Shown here: positions 1 to 10,386 of the stretch, in pieces
How positions within the stretch are numbered: position 1 is the stretch's first letter
How the letters are laid out: every line of letters begins with the position of its first letter
From: Thermoplasmatota archaeon
Lineage (GTDB): Archaea > Thermoplasmatota > Thermoplasmata > Halarchaeoplasmatales > Halarchaeoplasmataceae
Length of the DNA stretch: 49,146 nucleotides
Direction: 5' to 3'
Assembly: GCA_018334755.1 (NCBI GenBank)
Contig: JAGXLI010000008.1
Coordinates: 1 to 49,146 of the forward strand
Translations under genes and position numbers: made by a program
Notes under the pieces: model-generated
The model's input: the letters and a program-made list of their open reading frames with translations, nothing else
What the model was told of the DNA's origin: nothing
The model's database searches: none

Positions 1-343
1 TTTTTCGTCCATAAACCGGGTGTTGTTATCTTCTATCAGGCGATGCATCTTCACACCAAGTTGCCATTTTAGATTGGATATAAAAAGATTGCTAGCTAAT
101 GTTAAAAAAACGTTTTTCTCTCTAGAGTTAGTAATGCATTTTCCATTTAGAGTATAACGATCCACTGATTTCTTCGTCTTTCTCGGACCACAGCATTCCC
201 AGTTCGTACAGGATCTTCCTTTTCTCTTTTCTGTCTCTTTTTCCGATCACGACAATTGATCTTCCTGAAGATTGTAGTGAGAGTGTTGAAAGAACAGTAA
301 TCCATATGTAGGGTCAGCATATTGGGAAGACGAGGTAAGACAG

Positions 344-796
344 ATGCATAAGTACGTCGCGCTGATCGACGGCAACTACTGGGACACGATGAACGGTCTG
401 TGGGCCGTGATAAAAAAAGATATGTTCACTCCGGATATGATATATCTTCTAGCTGAAGAGAACGACGAAGAGATGGTGAACGCTCTTACAGAAGATTGTA
501 AAAGTCTCTTAGACCAGTACGGTATAGAGTCAGAGATCCAAAGTCAGATCTTAGATAACGGCTTAGAAGAAGTCGAAAAGTTAATACAGGAGGATTCTAA
601 AGCGGCTTTGGATATCAGCGGGGGAACGAAACATCTGACTGCTAGAGTGCTCGCTAACATCTCAACCTCCAGTTTTGATCACATATTCTGCCTCTCTATC
701 GACAAGAATATAGATCCAAAAAGACCACTTCCCACGATCGATATGAAGAAAACAGTTTTAGAAGATCTCAAAGGCAAGCCAAAGGGGGATAGATGA
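344..796 (+). CDS. Stand-alone CARF-like (CRISPR-associated Rossmann fold) domain protein
   Basis: 150-aa ORF with a beta1-like start (KYVALIDGNYWDTMNGLWAVI), 'TPDMIYLLAEEN', and 'ALDISGGTKHLTARVL', which resembles the GTK ligand-binding motif of CARF proteins; stop overlaps the next start (ATGA). Confidence 0.65.
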   Translation: MHKYVALIDGNYWDTMNGLWAVIKKDMFTPDMIYLLAEENDEEMVNALTEDCKSLLDQYGIESEIQSQILDNGLEEVEKLIQEDSKAALDISGGTKHLTARVLANISTSSFDHIFCLSIDKNIDPKRPLPTIDMKKTVLEDLKGKPKGDR

Positions 797-1881
797 TGGA
801 AGAAGTTCTGAATAAGCGAAACCTGGTAATGCTTTTGAATGAGATTGAAAACCAGGATATCGATGAGTTCGAAATTAGAGAACCGTACTTCAATAACCGC
901 TTGTTAAAGGTAAAAATCAAAGATGAAGAATACGAGATCGAATTGTCCAGTAAAAAGAATCTAGAGGTACCAGTTTCAAAGGAGGAATACTGGGATGAAA
1001 AGGAGATACCAGGCTTCAACGAGTATAAGGAATGCCTGATCTCATCAGGTTTAGTCGATTTCCAGAACTGGAATGATTTTAAAGACTGGATACACTACTT
1101 TTACAAGAGTGAAAAAGAACCCGGACTTTCTAGCGAGTCCGTCTTCTTGACGATAGACACCAATATCGCTTATTACCGCCTCATATCAAGAAGATTTCCA
1201 TTGAGGTATGACGGCACAAAGATCAGAAGTGAGGATTTCGACTATCTCCTTAGTTCTATAGTGGAGGGGGAGATAGACCATCACATCCGCGATAAGTACC
1301 ACAAGTCGGACCTGAAGATGATGGGACTTCACTCGAAGATAGGCGATATCCGATACAAATTCAGGAATAGAGGAACATTAGAGACCAGAAAAGCAAAATT
1401 TGCTACAGAGGAATTGAACCACCTGAGAGGCGAGCTGAACGCGGCAAGGATCAAAGGCAACGCTTCTAAAACCGACTCCGAAAAGAACGATATAAGGATC
1501 GTCGAATCTCTAGAAAAATTCGGATGGGACAAGAACATCGACGTAGCTCTCATCTCTACCGACAGGAACATGGCCAATCATGCAGAAAATTCTGAGGTCC
1601 CGTTCTTCATCCTGGAGATGCCTCACAAGCTGCAGAGGAAAAATGTGGTCGGTGATGAAACGCTGTTGAACCTACTCCACGACCTGGCTTTGATGTTCGG
1701 AGCTGTACAGATACCGGAGCTGAGCACTACCTTGTTCGGTATCTGGGGCGGCAAAAAAGACTCTCATTATAGTCACGAGTGTGTCAAATTATGGATCAAC
1801 CCGGGGTCTTCTCTAGAGAGTCCCCTAAAACGTGATGTCAAGGTAATAAATTCCTTATCTAAAGCTAAATCTCTCGACTGA
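793..1881 (+). CDS. PIN-like domain ribonuclease with N-terminal extension, coupled to the CARF-like protein
   Basis: 362 aa; PIN-like acidic motifs 'VFLTIDTNIAYYRL', 'IVEGEID', 'SEKNDIRIVESL', 'VALISTDRNMANHAE'; 4-nt start/stop overlap with the upstream ORF. Confidence 0.65.
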   Translation: MMEEVLNKRNLVMLLNEIENQDIDEFEIREPYFNNRLLKVKIKDEEYEIELSSKKNLEVPVSKEEYWDEKEIPGFNEYKECLISSGLVDFQNWNDFKDWIHYFYKSEKEPGLSSESVFLTIDTNIAYYRLISRRFPLRYDGTKIRSEDFDYLLSSIVEGEIDHHIRDKYHKSDLKMMGLHSKIGDIRYKFRNRGTLETRKAKFATEELNHLRGELNAARIKGNASKTDSEKNDIRIVESLEKFGWDKNIDVALISTDRNMANHAENSEVPFFILEMPHKLQRKNVVGDETLLNLLHDLALMFGAVQIPELSTTLFGIWGGKKDSHYSHECVKLWINPGSSLESPLKRDVKVINSLSKAKSLD

Positions 1882-3327
1882 TCAATCCATGATGTGCCAT
1901 CTAGATCCTTCTTCCGAGTCCTCGACCTCTATCCCCAACTCTCTTAGTTCATCTCTTATCCTGTCAGCGTTCTCATAGTCCTCCTTCTCTCTCAACGTTT
2001 TTCTGATCTCTAGAAGGAGTTCTATATACTCATCAGCTCCCTCCAAGGTCTCTTCTCCTTCCTCCAATTTTAGACCGAGGACACCAGCTAACTCTTTCAA
2101 AGTCTCTTTCGCCTTCTCCAGAACGGAACTTTCGCTGTCCAACTTCTTGTTTATCCTGCTGCTGAACTCCAGCAGTTTGCTCATCGCCAAAGGCGTGTTA
2201 AGATCGTCATCCATGGCCTTCCTGAAGTCTTCCTCTATCCAGTCTATATCTTCTTCTAGACCGGTCTTATCGCCGCCTTCACTCTCTTCTATCTTCCTGA
2301 GTGTAGTGTAAAATCTATCGAGCTTTTTACTCGCTTCCTCAAGAGCTTCAAAACTGAAATCGCTCTGGGACCTGTAATGGATGCTGGCGAAGAAAGTCCG
2401 AATGACTTCGGGGTCGAACTCTTCCAGCAGCTCGGAAACTGTGTAAAAATTGCCTTCACTTTTCGACATCTTTTCCCCCTCTACCGTTATATGTTCGCTG
2501 TGTAACCAAAATTTCACGGGTTCTTCGCTCATGTCTTCCATGGCCATGTCCTGGGCTCTTTCGTTAGGATGGTGGGGAAAGATGTGGTCTACGCCTCCAG
2601 TGTGGATATCGAATTCTTTGCCCAGATAATTGACGCCCATCACGCTGCACTCGAGATGCCAGCCCGGATATCCCAGACTCCAGGGAGACGGCCATTTCAT
2701 TATATGGTTCGGGTCCGCTTTTATCCACAGGGCGAAATCAAGGGGCGATCTTTTCTCTTCCAGCTCCTCTTCAGAAACTCGGCCTCCCGCTCCCGTTTCC
2801 AGATCTTCTATCGTCCTTCCACCCAGCTTCGGATAGTCATGGTCCTTATCGAACTTTTTCACGTCGAAATAAACAGAGCCGTTCTTCTCGTAGGCGTACC
2901 CGTTCTCTATCATGTCTTTAACGGCTTCGATCATCTCGATCATGTGGCCCGTGGCTCTCGGATTGATGTTGTGCCTTTTCATGTTCAGTTCGTCCATCTC
3001 CCTGTACCACTTCCTCACCTGTTCCGTAACCAGTTCCCTCGGCTCGAGCCGTTTTTCCTTCGCTGCTTTTTCAACCTTGTCTTCGCCCTGGTCGGCGTCA
3101 TCGGTAAGATGGCCCACGTCGGTTATATTCATCACGTGAAAAACGTCATAGCCCTTCCAGGTCAAGTATCGGTTCAAAATATCCCAGGCCGAATAGGTCT
3201 TGGCGTTGCCTACGTGCATGTCTTCGTAGATGGTCTGGCCGCAGGAGTAAATCTTTATCGCGCCTTCCTCCAACGGTTCAAATTTTTCTTTCTGATTCGT
3301 CAACGTGTTGTACAGCTTTAGGGTCAT
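1882..3327 (-). CDS. cysS: Cysteinyl-tRNA synthetase
   Basis: [18 protein letters not shown] (HIGH region), [32 protein letters not shown]. Confidence 0.95.
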   Translation of the reverse strand: MTLKLYNTLTNQKEKFEPLEEGAIKIYSCGQTIYEDMHVGNAKTYSAWDILNRYLTWKGYDVFHVMNITDVGHLTDDADQGEDKVEKAAKEKRLEPRELVTEQVRKWYREMDELNMKRHNINPRATGHMIEMIEAVKDMIENGYAYEKNGSVYFDVKKFDKDHDYPKLGGRTIEDLETGAGGRVSEEELEEKRSPLDFALWIKADPNHIMKWPSPWSLGYPGWHLECSVMGVNYLGKEFDIHTGGVDHIFPHHPNERAQDMAMEDMSEEPVKFWLHSEHITVEGEKMSKSEGNFYTVSELLEEFDPEVIRTFFASIHYRSQSDFSFEALEEASKKLDRFYTTLRKIEESEGGDKTGLEEDIDWIEEDFRKAMDDDLNTPLAMSKLLEFSSRINKKLDSESSVLEKAKETLKELAGVLGLKLEEGEETLEGADEYIELLLEIRKTLREKEDYENADRIRDELRELGIEVEDSEEGSRWHIMD

Positions 3328-3371
3328 ATAAAATCAAGACTTCGATGAATATATTTCAAATTTATGTACTA

Positions 3372-4919
3372 TCACAGGAGAGGATATTCTCTCAATCTCT
3401 CTATATCGTTCCTGTAGCATTCCCTTATGTCTTCCCAGCCGAGCCGTAACATGACAAGTCTTTCCAGGCCTAGACCCCATGCTATGACCGGTTCTTCGAT
3501 CCCGTGAGGTTCCAAAACTTCTCTTCTGAATAGACCGGCTCCTCCCATCTCCAGATACTGGTCCTTCCATTTAGCAAAGACTTCCAAGCTGGGTTCGGTG
3601 AAAGGGAAATATCCTGGTCTGACTTTAACGTCCTCGAAACCCATCTTTCTGTAAAATTCCTTCATAAAGCCGATAAGCATATTTAAACTGGCGTTTTCCT
3701 CCATCACGATACCCTCGATCTGGACGAACTCAGAAAGGTGTGTCGAGTCCGGTTTCTCGCTCCTGTAGTTCCAATCCACGGAAAACGCCTTGACCGGCGG
3801 CTCGTCATTTTCGGAAAGGTACCTGATACTCGCTGCCGTGGTGTGCGTTCTAAGGACCGCTTTCCGCGCCTCCTCTTCGCTCCAGTCGTACTGCCACCCT
3901 TTGGACCTGGTATCCCCGCCGTTCTTGTGGATATTTTTTACTCTCTCCGCTATCTCTTCATCTATATCCAACTCGCCCGGCCTTTCCAAGTAAAAGGTAT
4001 CCTGAAGATCTCTTGCAGGATGATCTTGAGGTGAAAACAGTGCGTCGAAGTTCCAAAAAGCGGGCTGTATCACATCGGACTTCATCTCGGTGAAGCCCAT
4101 CTCCAAAAAGACCTGTCTGACCTTCTCCATCTCCCTTTTGATAGGATGTCTTTTTCCGCCGTATTCTTTAGGAGCGTAAGCTTTCACATCATAAGGTCTT
4201 ATCCTGGCGTCCTTCCACGCCCCGGTTCTGATTATCTCGGGTGTCAGCTGATTGATCTGGGGTCTGAGTTCTAACCCCTTTTCCAGTTCCTCTTTTCCTT
4301 TTTCCGTCAGCTTGACCGTCCTTAGTACTTCCTTGTCCTCCTCAAGGATCTCCTTTCTCGATAGGAGATTATTGATCGTATACTCGTCGAGTTCTTCTTC
4401 GGGCAGCTTTCCCTCCTTGCCCAACCTCCTGATGAGTTTTTCATCTCTCCCTTTTTCTTTCAACGCTTCTCTACCTTTTTTGGTGATCTGGAGGTAGGAT
4501 CCTCCCTTCTCCTTCACGATCTCGGCCCAACCCTTATCCTTGAGCCAGCCTAAGGCGATGCCCGCTTTTTTCTTACCCAGATCGCTTTTTTCTTGAAGTT
4601 CTGAAACGCTGCATCTCCCACCTTCCTTATCTAAAAATTTTAGAGCCTTTCTTTCGGGCAGATCCTTCTTGGCCAAACTTTTCTTGGCCAGTGAATAATA
4701 ATGCTTGACCTCCTCTTCGACGAAGACCAGTTCTTTAGAATTGAGCCAGGAGACGGCGTTCATCACTTTGACTTCCTCGTCGGCTTCACCGTGCTCCGCT
4801 ATCTCTTCGGGTGAAGCCTCTCCGTCCAATTCTTGTAAAGCTAACAGAGTGCTCTTCTCGAGATAGCTGAGCTCACCCGTTTCTTCGGCTTTTCCTTCTT
4901 CTGAAGAGTTCCCAGACAT
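3372..4919 (-). CDS. pheS: Phenylalanyl-tRNA synthetase alpha subunit
   Basis: 515 aa; N-terminal winged-helix region; 'FWNFDALFSPQDHPARDLQDTFYL', 'GAGLFRREVLEPHGIEEPVIAWGLGLERLVML'. Confidence 0.95.
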   Translation of the reverse strand: MSGNSSEEGKAEETGELSYLEKSTLLALQELDGEASPEEIAEHGEADEEVKVMNAVSWLNSKELVFVEEEVKHYYSLAKKSLAKKDLPERKALKFLDKEGGRCSVSELQEKSDLGKKKAGIALGWLKDKGWAEIVKEKGGSYLQITKKGREALKEKGRDEKLIRRLGKEGKLPEEELDEYTINNLLSRKEILEEDKEVLRTVKLTEKGKEELEKGLELRPQINQLTPEIIRTGAWKDARIRPYDVKAYAPKEYGGKRHPIKREMEKVRQVFLEMGFTEMKSDVIQPAFWNFDALFSPQDHPARDLQDTFYLERPGELDIDEEIAERVKNIHKNGGDTRSKGWQYDWSEEEARKAVLRTHTTAASIRYLSENDEPPVKAFSVDWNYRSEKPDSTHLSEFVQIEGIVMEENASLNMLIGFMKEFYRKMGFEDVKVRPGYFPFTEPSLEVFAKWKDQYLEMGGAGLFRREVLEPHGIEEPVIAWGLGLERLVMLRLGWEDIRECYRNDIERLREYPLL

Positions 4920-4964
4920 CTTATGCCCCGAAAGGTGAACTTGTAAATATATATTTTGTATCTA

Positions 4965-6485
4965 TCATTCCAACGATCCTATCTCGCTCTCCACTTTCTC
5001 CACGATCTTTCCGCTCTTGATCAGATCACTCATTTTCTCTATATCTTCATGGAGTGACCGATCCCCGTCCAAGGGTTCGACCCGCTCTCTTATGAAATCA
5101 TACGCAACCATAACACCTTCCCCGGGCGATAGATCATGATACTCCAGCCCTTCAGCGGCCGCCAACAGTTCTATCGACACTGTTTTCTGAACGTTCTTCA
5201 GTATCTCTCTAGCATGCCGAGCGGAGATAGAGCCCATGCTGACGTGGTCCTCCTGTCCAGCGGAAGTGGGAATCGAATCGACGCTGGCCGGGTGAGATAG
5301 GACCTTGTTCTCAGATACCAAGGACGCGGCAGTATATTGGGCTATCATGAAACCGGAATTCAATCCGCTCTCTTCGGTCAAGAATCGAGGTAAACCGCTC
5401 TCTTCGCGATACATCAATTTATCCGTCGTTCTTTCAGATATATCTCCTATCTCCGATATAGCGGAAGCGAAGAAGTCCATCGCTAGAGCTATCGGTTGAC
5501 CGTGGAAATTCCCTCCAGAAATCACGTCTCCGTTCGGGAACACCAATGGATTATCGGTCGCCGAGTTCATCTCGATGGTGAGCACTTTTTCAAGGTAATC
5601 GAAAGCGTCCTCCGCGGCACCATAGACCTGGGGCATACATCTCAAGGTGTATGGATCTTGAACTCTATCGCAGTCCTTGTGTGAATCGATTATCTCGCTG
5701 TCAGCGGTTATCTTCTTAAGGTTCCTAGCACATTTTTTCTGCCCAGGGTGCGGTCTCGATTCATGTATCCGGTCATCGAAGACCGCGTCTGTTCCTCTGA
5801 GTGCCTCTAAACTCATCCCGCTGGCTATCTGGGCCGCTTTCAACAATTGTCTTCCATCGTGTAGAGCCAAGGCTCCGATGGCTGTCATGACCTGTGTCCC
5901 GTTCAGAAGGGCTAAACCCTCTTTGGCCTTCAACGTCAAGGGCTTGAAACCGGCTCTATCTAGGACTTCTTCCCCTGACATTTTTTTCCCACTGAATTCA
6001 GCTTCACCTTCTCCGATCAAGACAAGACTCATATGAGCTAACGGAGCGAGATCACCAGACGCTCCTACGCTGCCTTTGGAAGGTATCACAGGATGGACTT
6101 CAGAGTTCAACAATTCGAGTAATCTTTCTATGACCTTTAATCGAACGCCGCTGTAACCTTTGGCTAATGTGTTCGCTCTCAGAAGCATCGTAGCCCTGAC
6201 CACCTCTTCATCGAGGGGGTCTCCGACTCCGCTGGCATGACTTCGGACCAGGTTCTCCTGCAGTGCTTTCATCTTCTCTTTTTCGATCTTCACGTTGGCG
6301 AGATCACCGAAGCCAGTATTTATACCATAGATGTCTTCGTCGCCCTCCAACTTTTCTTCAACCACTCCTCTAGACTCCTTTATCTTTTCTATACAGTTCT
6401 CGGCTAACTCGACCTTCTCATAGTTTCTAGCTACGTCGTGAAGGTCTTGAATGCTGAGTTCCTCTCCATCGATCTTTACAGACAT
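4965..6485 (-). CDS. hutH: Histidine ammonia-lyase
   Basis: MIO motif 'GSVGASGDLAPLAH'; 'LVRSHASG' with the Ser-His selectivity pair; 'NSATDNPLVF'. Confidence 0.93.
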   Translation of the reverse strand: MSVKIDGEELSIQDLHDVARNYEKVELAENCIEKIKESRGVVEEKLEGDEDIYGINTGFGDLANVKIEKEKMKALQENLVRSHASGVGDPLDEEVVRATMLLRANTLAKGYSGVRLKVIERLLELLNSEVHPVIPSKGSVGASGDLAPLAHMSLVLIGEGEAEFSGKKMSGEEVLDRAGFKPLTLKAKEGLALLNGTQVMTAIGALALHDGRQLLKAAQIASGMSLEALRGTDAVFDDRIHESRPHPGQKKCARNLKKITADSEIIDSHKDCDRVQDPYTLRCMPQVYGAAEDAFDYLEKVLTIEMNSATDNPLVFPNGDVISGGNFHGQPIALAMDFFASAISEIGDISERTTDKLMYREESGLPRFLTEESGLNSGFMIAQYTAASLVSENKVLSHPASVDSIPTSAGQEDHVSMGSISARHAREILKNVQKTVSIELLAAAEGLEYHDLSPGEGVMVAYDFIRERVEPLDGDRSLHEDIEKMSDLIKSGKIVEKVESEIGSLE

Positions 6486-6498
6486 ATTATCCTCTTTT

Positions 6499-6963
6499 TC
6501 AAAGCGTAACGCCTTCTTGACCTTGATAATTTCCTGATCTTTCAGAGTATCCTTTCTCGCTCTCCTCGGTCAGAAGGTTGAACGTCATCTGGGCAAAGGT
6601 CTCCCCGATCGGGATCTCCAGGTCCTTATAGGTGTTGTAGGCACTCAAAGTCAGATCGCCCTCAAAGCCGGCATCTATAAGTCCGAAAGAGGAGATGACT
6701 CCTTTTCTAGCCCATGTCGTCCTTATCCATAGCTCTCCCACTATGTAGGGAGGAAATTTTACGTATTCCTCGGTAGAAACGGCGAACCAAGTCTCAGCGG
6801 GTATGACAGATTCGCCCTTCTTCTGAGGTCTTCTCTCCTCTACGGCCACTTCGGCTATGGTCAAATCATACCCGTTCGGAGTCAAATTATCTTCATCAAA
6901 ATTCTTGATCTCCAGTTCGTCTTTTTCCATCAAATCTTTTATCTGAGCATCCGAGAGTATCAT
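6499..6963 (-). CDS. dcd: dCTP deaminase / dUTPase family protein
   Basis: 'MILSDAQIKDLM', 'LTPNGYDLTIAEV', 'IRTTWARKGVISSFGLIDAGFEGDLTLSAYN'. Confidence 0.85.
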   Translation of the reverse strand: MILSDAQIKDLMEKDELEIKNFDEDNLTPNGYDLTIAEVAVEERRPQKKGESVIPAETWFAVSTEEYVKFPPYIVGELWIRTTWARKGVISSFGLIDAGFEGDLTLSAYNTYKDLEIPIGETFAQMTFNLLTEESEKGYSERSGNYQGQEGVTL

Positions 6964-7058
6964 CTTATCACGATCACCTATAGCAATTTATCTCAGATAG
7001 TCCTACCACATATTTAGAATTTAGGTCAAATATTCTCTTTCAAGTTCTAAAATGACCA

Positions 7059-7580
7059 TCATTCCAAAAACTCTTTCTGGAATCTCTTTATATCCCGTTT
7101 GATCGCCCTATAAAATGACGGGAAGTATATCACTGTGGCCAAAAGTGCTATCACTCCCACGGCTATGTAGAAAACTTCTCTGTCGGCCTTGTAAGGTTCC
7201 ATCCCCTCGATTATGAACCCCAGTTCGTCCACTATCAAGCCGAGTCCAGACCCATAGAGGATCGAACTTATCCTCGCTATAGATCTGCTCCAGTAGTTTA
7301 TAGCTAACCAAGATGATATGGCCAGCAGAACGACCCCGTACGTTATATGATGTACGTGGTAACCTCCTAAAACAACATTTCTTCCTACACTGTAGGACAC
7401 TTCAGAACTCACGGGGGCATCGGCTTTCAGGAAGACCACCCAGAGTCGGGCGGCGATAAAAGTGATAAGGAAAGAGATCGAGATGAGAAAGGGTGTAGAT
7501 CTTCTCCGCTTGTAGATCTCTTTTTTTAGGAGATCGGGGATGTACTTTGAACCAGCTATAACCTTATCCTTTTTCGGCAT
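7059..7580 (-). CDS. Conserved multi-spanning membrane protein
   Basis: 173 aa with several hydrophobic segments and a histidine-rich 'GGYHVHHITYGVVLL' motif. Confidence 0.6.
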   Translation of the reverse strand: MPKKDKVIAGSKYIPDLLKKEIYKRRRSTPFLISISFLITFIAARLWVVFLKADAPVSSEVSYSVGRNVVLGGYHVHHITYGVVLLAISSWLAINYWSRSIARISSILYGSGLGLIVDELGFIIEGMEPYKADREVFYIAVGVIALLATVIYFPSFYRAIKRDIKRFQKEFLE

Positions 7581-7614
7581 CTTAACCCAGAACTAATGAG
7601 GGGATTTTATTCAA

Positions 7615-9300
7615 TTAAAATTTTCGGTCGGATAAAGTTCCCCTCGTGAGATAAACATCACATTCTTCCGAACCATAGACCCGGTAAAGATTTTCTTCGT
7701 AACCATCTTTCAAATCCTGATTCAAAGGTTTCGGGTTCTGTCCCGGATCGGTGGCCGTCCCTTCCAACATCTCCTCATCCCACGCTATATAACTGACATT
7801 ATTCTCTTTTAGGTCAAGCAAAGCTATAGAGAGATTCGAACTGAAGTACATCTCTTCCCCTTCAGTCCAGGTAAGATTTTTATTGCCTACGGAGAAGGCC
7901 GCCGCACTCATCCGATGATCCGTACCTATCTTACCGGTGGTAGAACTCTTCAACCAGAAAACAGTCTCCATGTCTTCACTCTCCACCCCCTCGGTATAAC
8001 CTCCGGCTCTTTCCTGGGAAGGAAAGGAGGCTGGAACTACCGAGGCTACGAGCAAAAAGATCGCCAGAGAAAGAGCTACCGTTTTTATTTTTTCATCGGC
8101 TGGATTGAACATCATCAGGAAGTAAAAAAGCCCTATGCCGAAAAATATAGAAACGACGAAAAGAAGAAAGGTGGCGTGTCTTATACCGAGTAGAGAATTG
8201 CTGTTGAAGAGAGCCCCGATACCTAAAGAGATCAGTATGAAAGCGAGCCACCCGATTATCGAAGGACCCTCCTGCAGTGCTTTGATCACCTTCCTGGTCG
8301 GTACGCCGAAGGCGCTCAGAGCTATGATCGGCGAGTAAAAGAAAAGCGCTGTACCCAATCTTATATCTTTTACCGGCATCCCCGTGAAGGCGATATGGAT
8401 GAAGATCGGCACTACTATGATCGCCATGATAGCGACAAATCTTAGAAAAGATCGATAGTCCTGTTTATGGAAGTTTATCGGAACATAGAACTCATGATTC
8501 CTTCTAACTCGGACGAGCAATTCGATGACGATAAGAACTAGGAACGGAACAGCCAAGATAGAATAAGATGGGAACACGAGAGCACCTTCCAGCCGATTCC
8601 CTCCGAAGGGTCCTGCGAAGTACACCCAGTATATCAAAGTCATCAGAGTGAAGAGTATATATAAAATCGTTCTATCTTTGTCCAGTTCCCACTCTCTATT
8701 TCTCCATAACCTTGAAACGAAGAGACCGCCCAACAGCATGAGTAAAAAGAAATACATAGAAAGATGGTGGGTGACCACAAGCGAGATCACAGAGAAGACC
8801 ATCAGTCCGGCCACTTTCTTTTTATGCTCCTTTAACAGGGTCACATTTAGAGCTAGAATTAAAGCCATCAGGAAAAAACCGATTGTCTCGGGTCTCGGTT
8901 GAGAATAACTGTATATGATCGGAGGAAGAGCGGCGAAGAAAAACGTCGAAAGTATAGCGGGCCTCCAGTCATCCATCAATTTGTGAACGATCAGAAAAAC
9001 GAAAAGGGGAGAAAATCCGGATATCAAAACCGGGATGAAAGTTGTAGAGATGATCAGATCGGTGCCGGTAAGTAAGTGGAAACTTCCGCCCAATATGAAC
9101 ATGCCGGGAAAAAACGGATATGCGGTACCCCAGCCGTCTATGGAGCCATAGATCCGCCCGTTCTCGACCAGGCGGTGAGTATAATAGAGGTACTCCCCGC
9201 AGTCCATCCCCCATAGAGTGAAATCGTAAAGAGGGATGGTCCTGATCAAGATAGAGAAGCTGAGGATAGCTATCAGCGCGAACCATCCGGATTTTTTCAT
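7615..9300 (-). CDS. GT-C-like multi-spanning membrane glycosyltransferase
   Basis: 561 aa, many TM helices, N-terminal 'LYDFTLWGMDCGEYLYYTHRL' acidic first-loop motif typical of GT-C folds. Confidence 0.6.
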   Translation of the reverse strand: MKKSGWFALIAILSFSILIRTIPLYDFTLWGMDCGEYLYYTHRLVENGRIYGSIDGWGTAYPFFPGMFILGGSFHLLTGTDLIISTTFIPVLISGFSPLFVFLIVHKLMDDWRPAILSTFFFAALPPIIYSYSQPRPETIGFFLMALILALNVTLLKEHKKKVAGLMVFSVISLVVTHHLSMYFFLLMLLGGLFVSRLWRNREWELDKDRTILYILFTLMTLIYWVYFAGPFGGNRLEGALVFPSYSILAVPFLVLIVIELLVRVRRNHEFYVPINFHKQDYRSFLRFVAIMAIIVVPIFIHIAFTGMPVKDIRLGTALFFYSPIIALSAFGVPTRKVIKALQEGPSIIGWLAFILISLGIGALFNSNSLLGIRHATFLLFVVSIFFGIGLFYFLMMFNPADEKIKTVALSLAIFLLVASVVPASFPSQERAGGYTEGVESEDMETVFWLKSSTTGKIGTDHRMSAAAFSVGNKNLTWTEGEEMYFSSNLSIALLDLKENNVSYIAWDEEMLEGTATDPGQNPKPLNQDLKDGYEENLYRVYGSEECDVYLTRGTLSDRKF

Positions 9301-9390
9301 CGTATAACTATATTAACAAAAAAGTTATATTATTTTCCCAACATTCCCTCCAAAATTTTAATTATCGAGTAAAACATCCCTTCCATAGAT

Positions 9391-10383
9391 ATGGAGAGAT
9401 ATGCTAGGCAGCTCGTACTCCCCGAGATAGGCGAAGAGGGGCAGTCAAAGATCATCGAAGGTTCCGTAGCAGTTTTTGGTTTGGGAGCTCTAGGTTCTAC
9501 CATCTCAGAGGCACTAGCTAGGACCGGTGTGGGAAAATTAAGACTCGTAGATAGAGATTTTGTAGAAGTCTCCAATCTCAACCATCAGATACTCTACAGC
9601 GAAAAAGATATCGGGATGCCGAAGGCGGAGGCCGCAGTCGACAGGATCAAAAAGATAAATTCTGATGTCGAAACTGAAGGTGAAGTGGTAGATATAAATC
9701 CCAACAACATTGAAAAGCTTATCGAAGATGTAGATATGGTATTAGACGGCACCGATAATATGGAAGTCAGGTACATTATCAACGACGCATGTGTTAAATA
9801 TGAGGTGCCATGGATCTATACCGCCGTTCTCGGAACCTACGGGATGTCTTTGAACCTGATCCCTGAAAAGACTCCATGTCTTCGGTGTATAATCCCGGAA
9901 AAACCTTCCGCCGGTGAGATGGAAACTTGTGAAACCGCGGGAGTCCTATCCACGCTTCCACGGATCATGGCAAATATAGCGGCCACCGAGGCGATCAAAT
10001 TTTTGACCGGAATATCGATGAGGAAGGAACTTCTTACCGTAGATATTTGGAACTCTGATTTTGAACTCACCGATGTCGAAAGAAGAGAAGGATGCAGGAC
10101 CTGTGCCGATAGAGATTTTGAATTCCTCCAGAGTGAAGGAGCCATGACAACCGAGCTCTGTGGGAGAGGAGCTGTGCAGATAAATCCAGGGGAAAAGGTA
10201 GAACTTGACCTTACGACACTTGAGGAGAGGTTCGAGAGTTCAGAGCTGAAGGGCGAGAACCTGATAAAGGTCTATCTCGAAGATTATACGCTCAATATTT
10301 TTAAAGACGGACGAGGGATCATCGAAGGAACAGAGGACTCAAAAAAAGCCAAGAGTCTATATTCCCGGTATATAGGGAATTGA
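9391..10383 (+). CDS. ThiF/MoeB/HesA-like E1 adenylyltransferase with C-terminal extension
   Basis: 'RYARQLVLPEIGEEGQSKI', 'VAVFGLGALGSTISEALARTGVG', CxxC pairs, 'CETAGVLSTLP' catalytic-Cys region. Confidence 0.9.
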   Translation: MERYARQLVLPEIGEEGQSKIIEGSVAVFGLGALGSTISEALARTGVGKLRLVDRDFVEVSNLNHQILYSEKDIGMPKAEAAVDRIKKINSDVETEGEVVDINPNNIEKLIEDVDMVLDGTDNMEVRYIINDACVKYEVPWIYTAVLGTYGMSLNLIPEKTPCLRCIIPEKPSAGEMETCETAGVLSTLPRIMANIAATEAIKFLTGISMRKELLTVDIWNSDFELTDVERREGCRTCADRDFEFLQSEGAMTTELCGRGAVQINPGEKVELDLTTLEERFESSELKGENLIKVYLEDYTLNIFKDGRGIIEGTEDSKKAKSLYSRYIGN

Positions 10384-10386
10384 ACC

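Noticed and set aside
128-313. Open minus-strand frame '..SGRSIVVIGKRDRKEKRKILYELGMLWSEKDEEISGSLYSKWKMHY*' upstream of the CARF-like gene
   Set aside because: Coding-like composition, but no start codon before the upstream stop and no recognised family; may be a gene remnant, not called
2569-3321. 250-aa plus-strand ORF opposite cysS
   Set aside because: Antisense shadow ORF of a strongly conserved gene; no recognisable domain
4965-6485. HutH as an aminomutase or PAL/TAL variant
   Set aside because: The 'RSHASG' Ser-His pair matches histidine selectivity, and no biosynthetic cluster surrounds it
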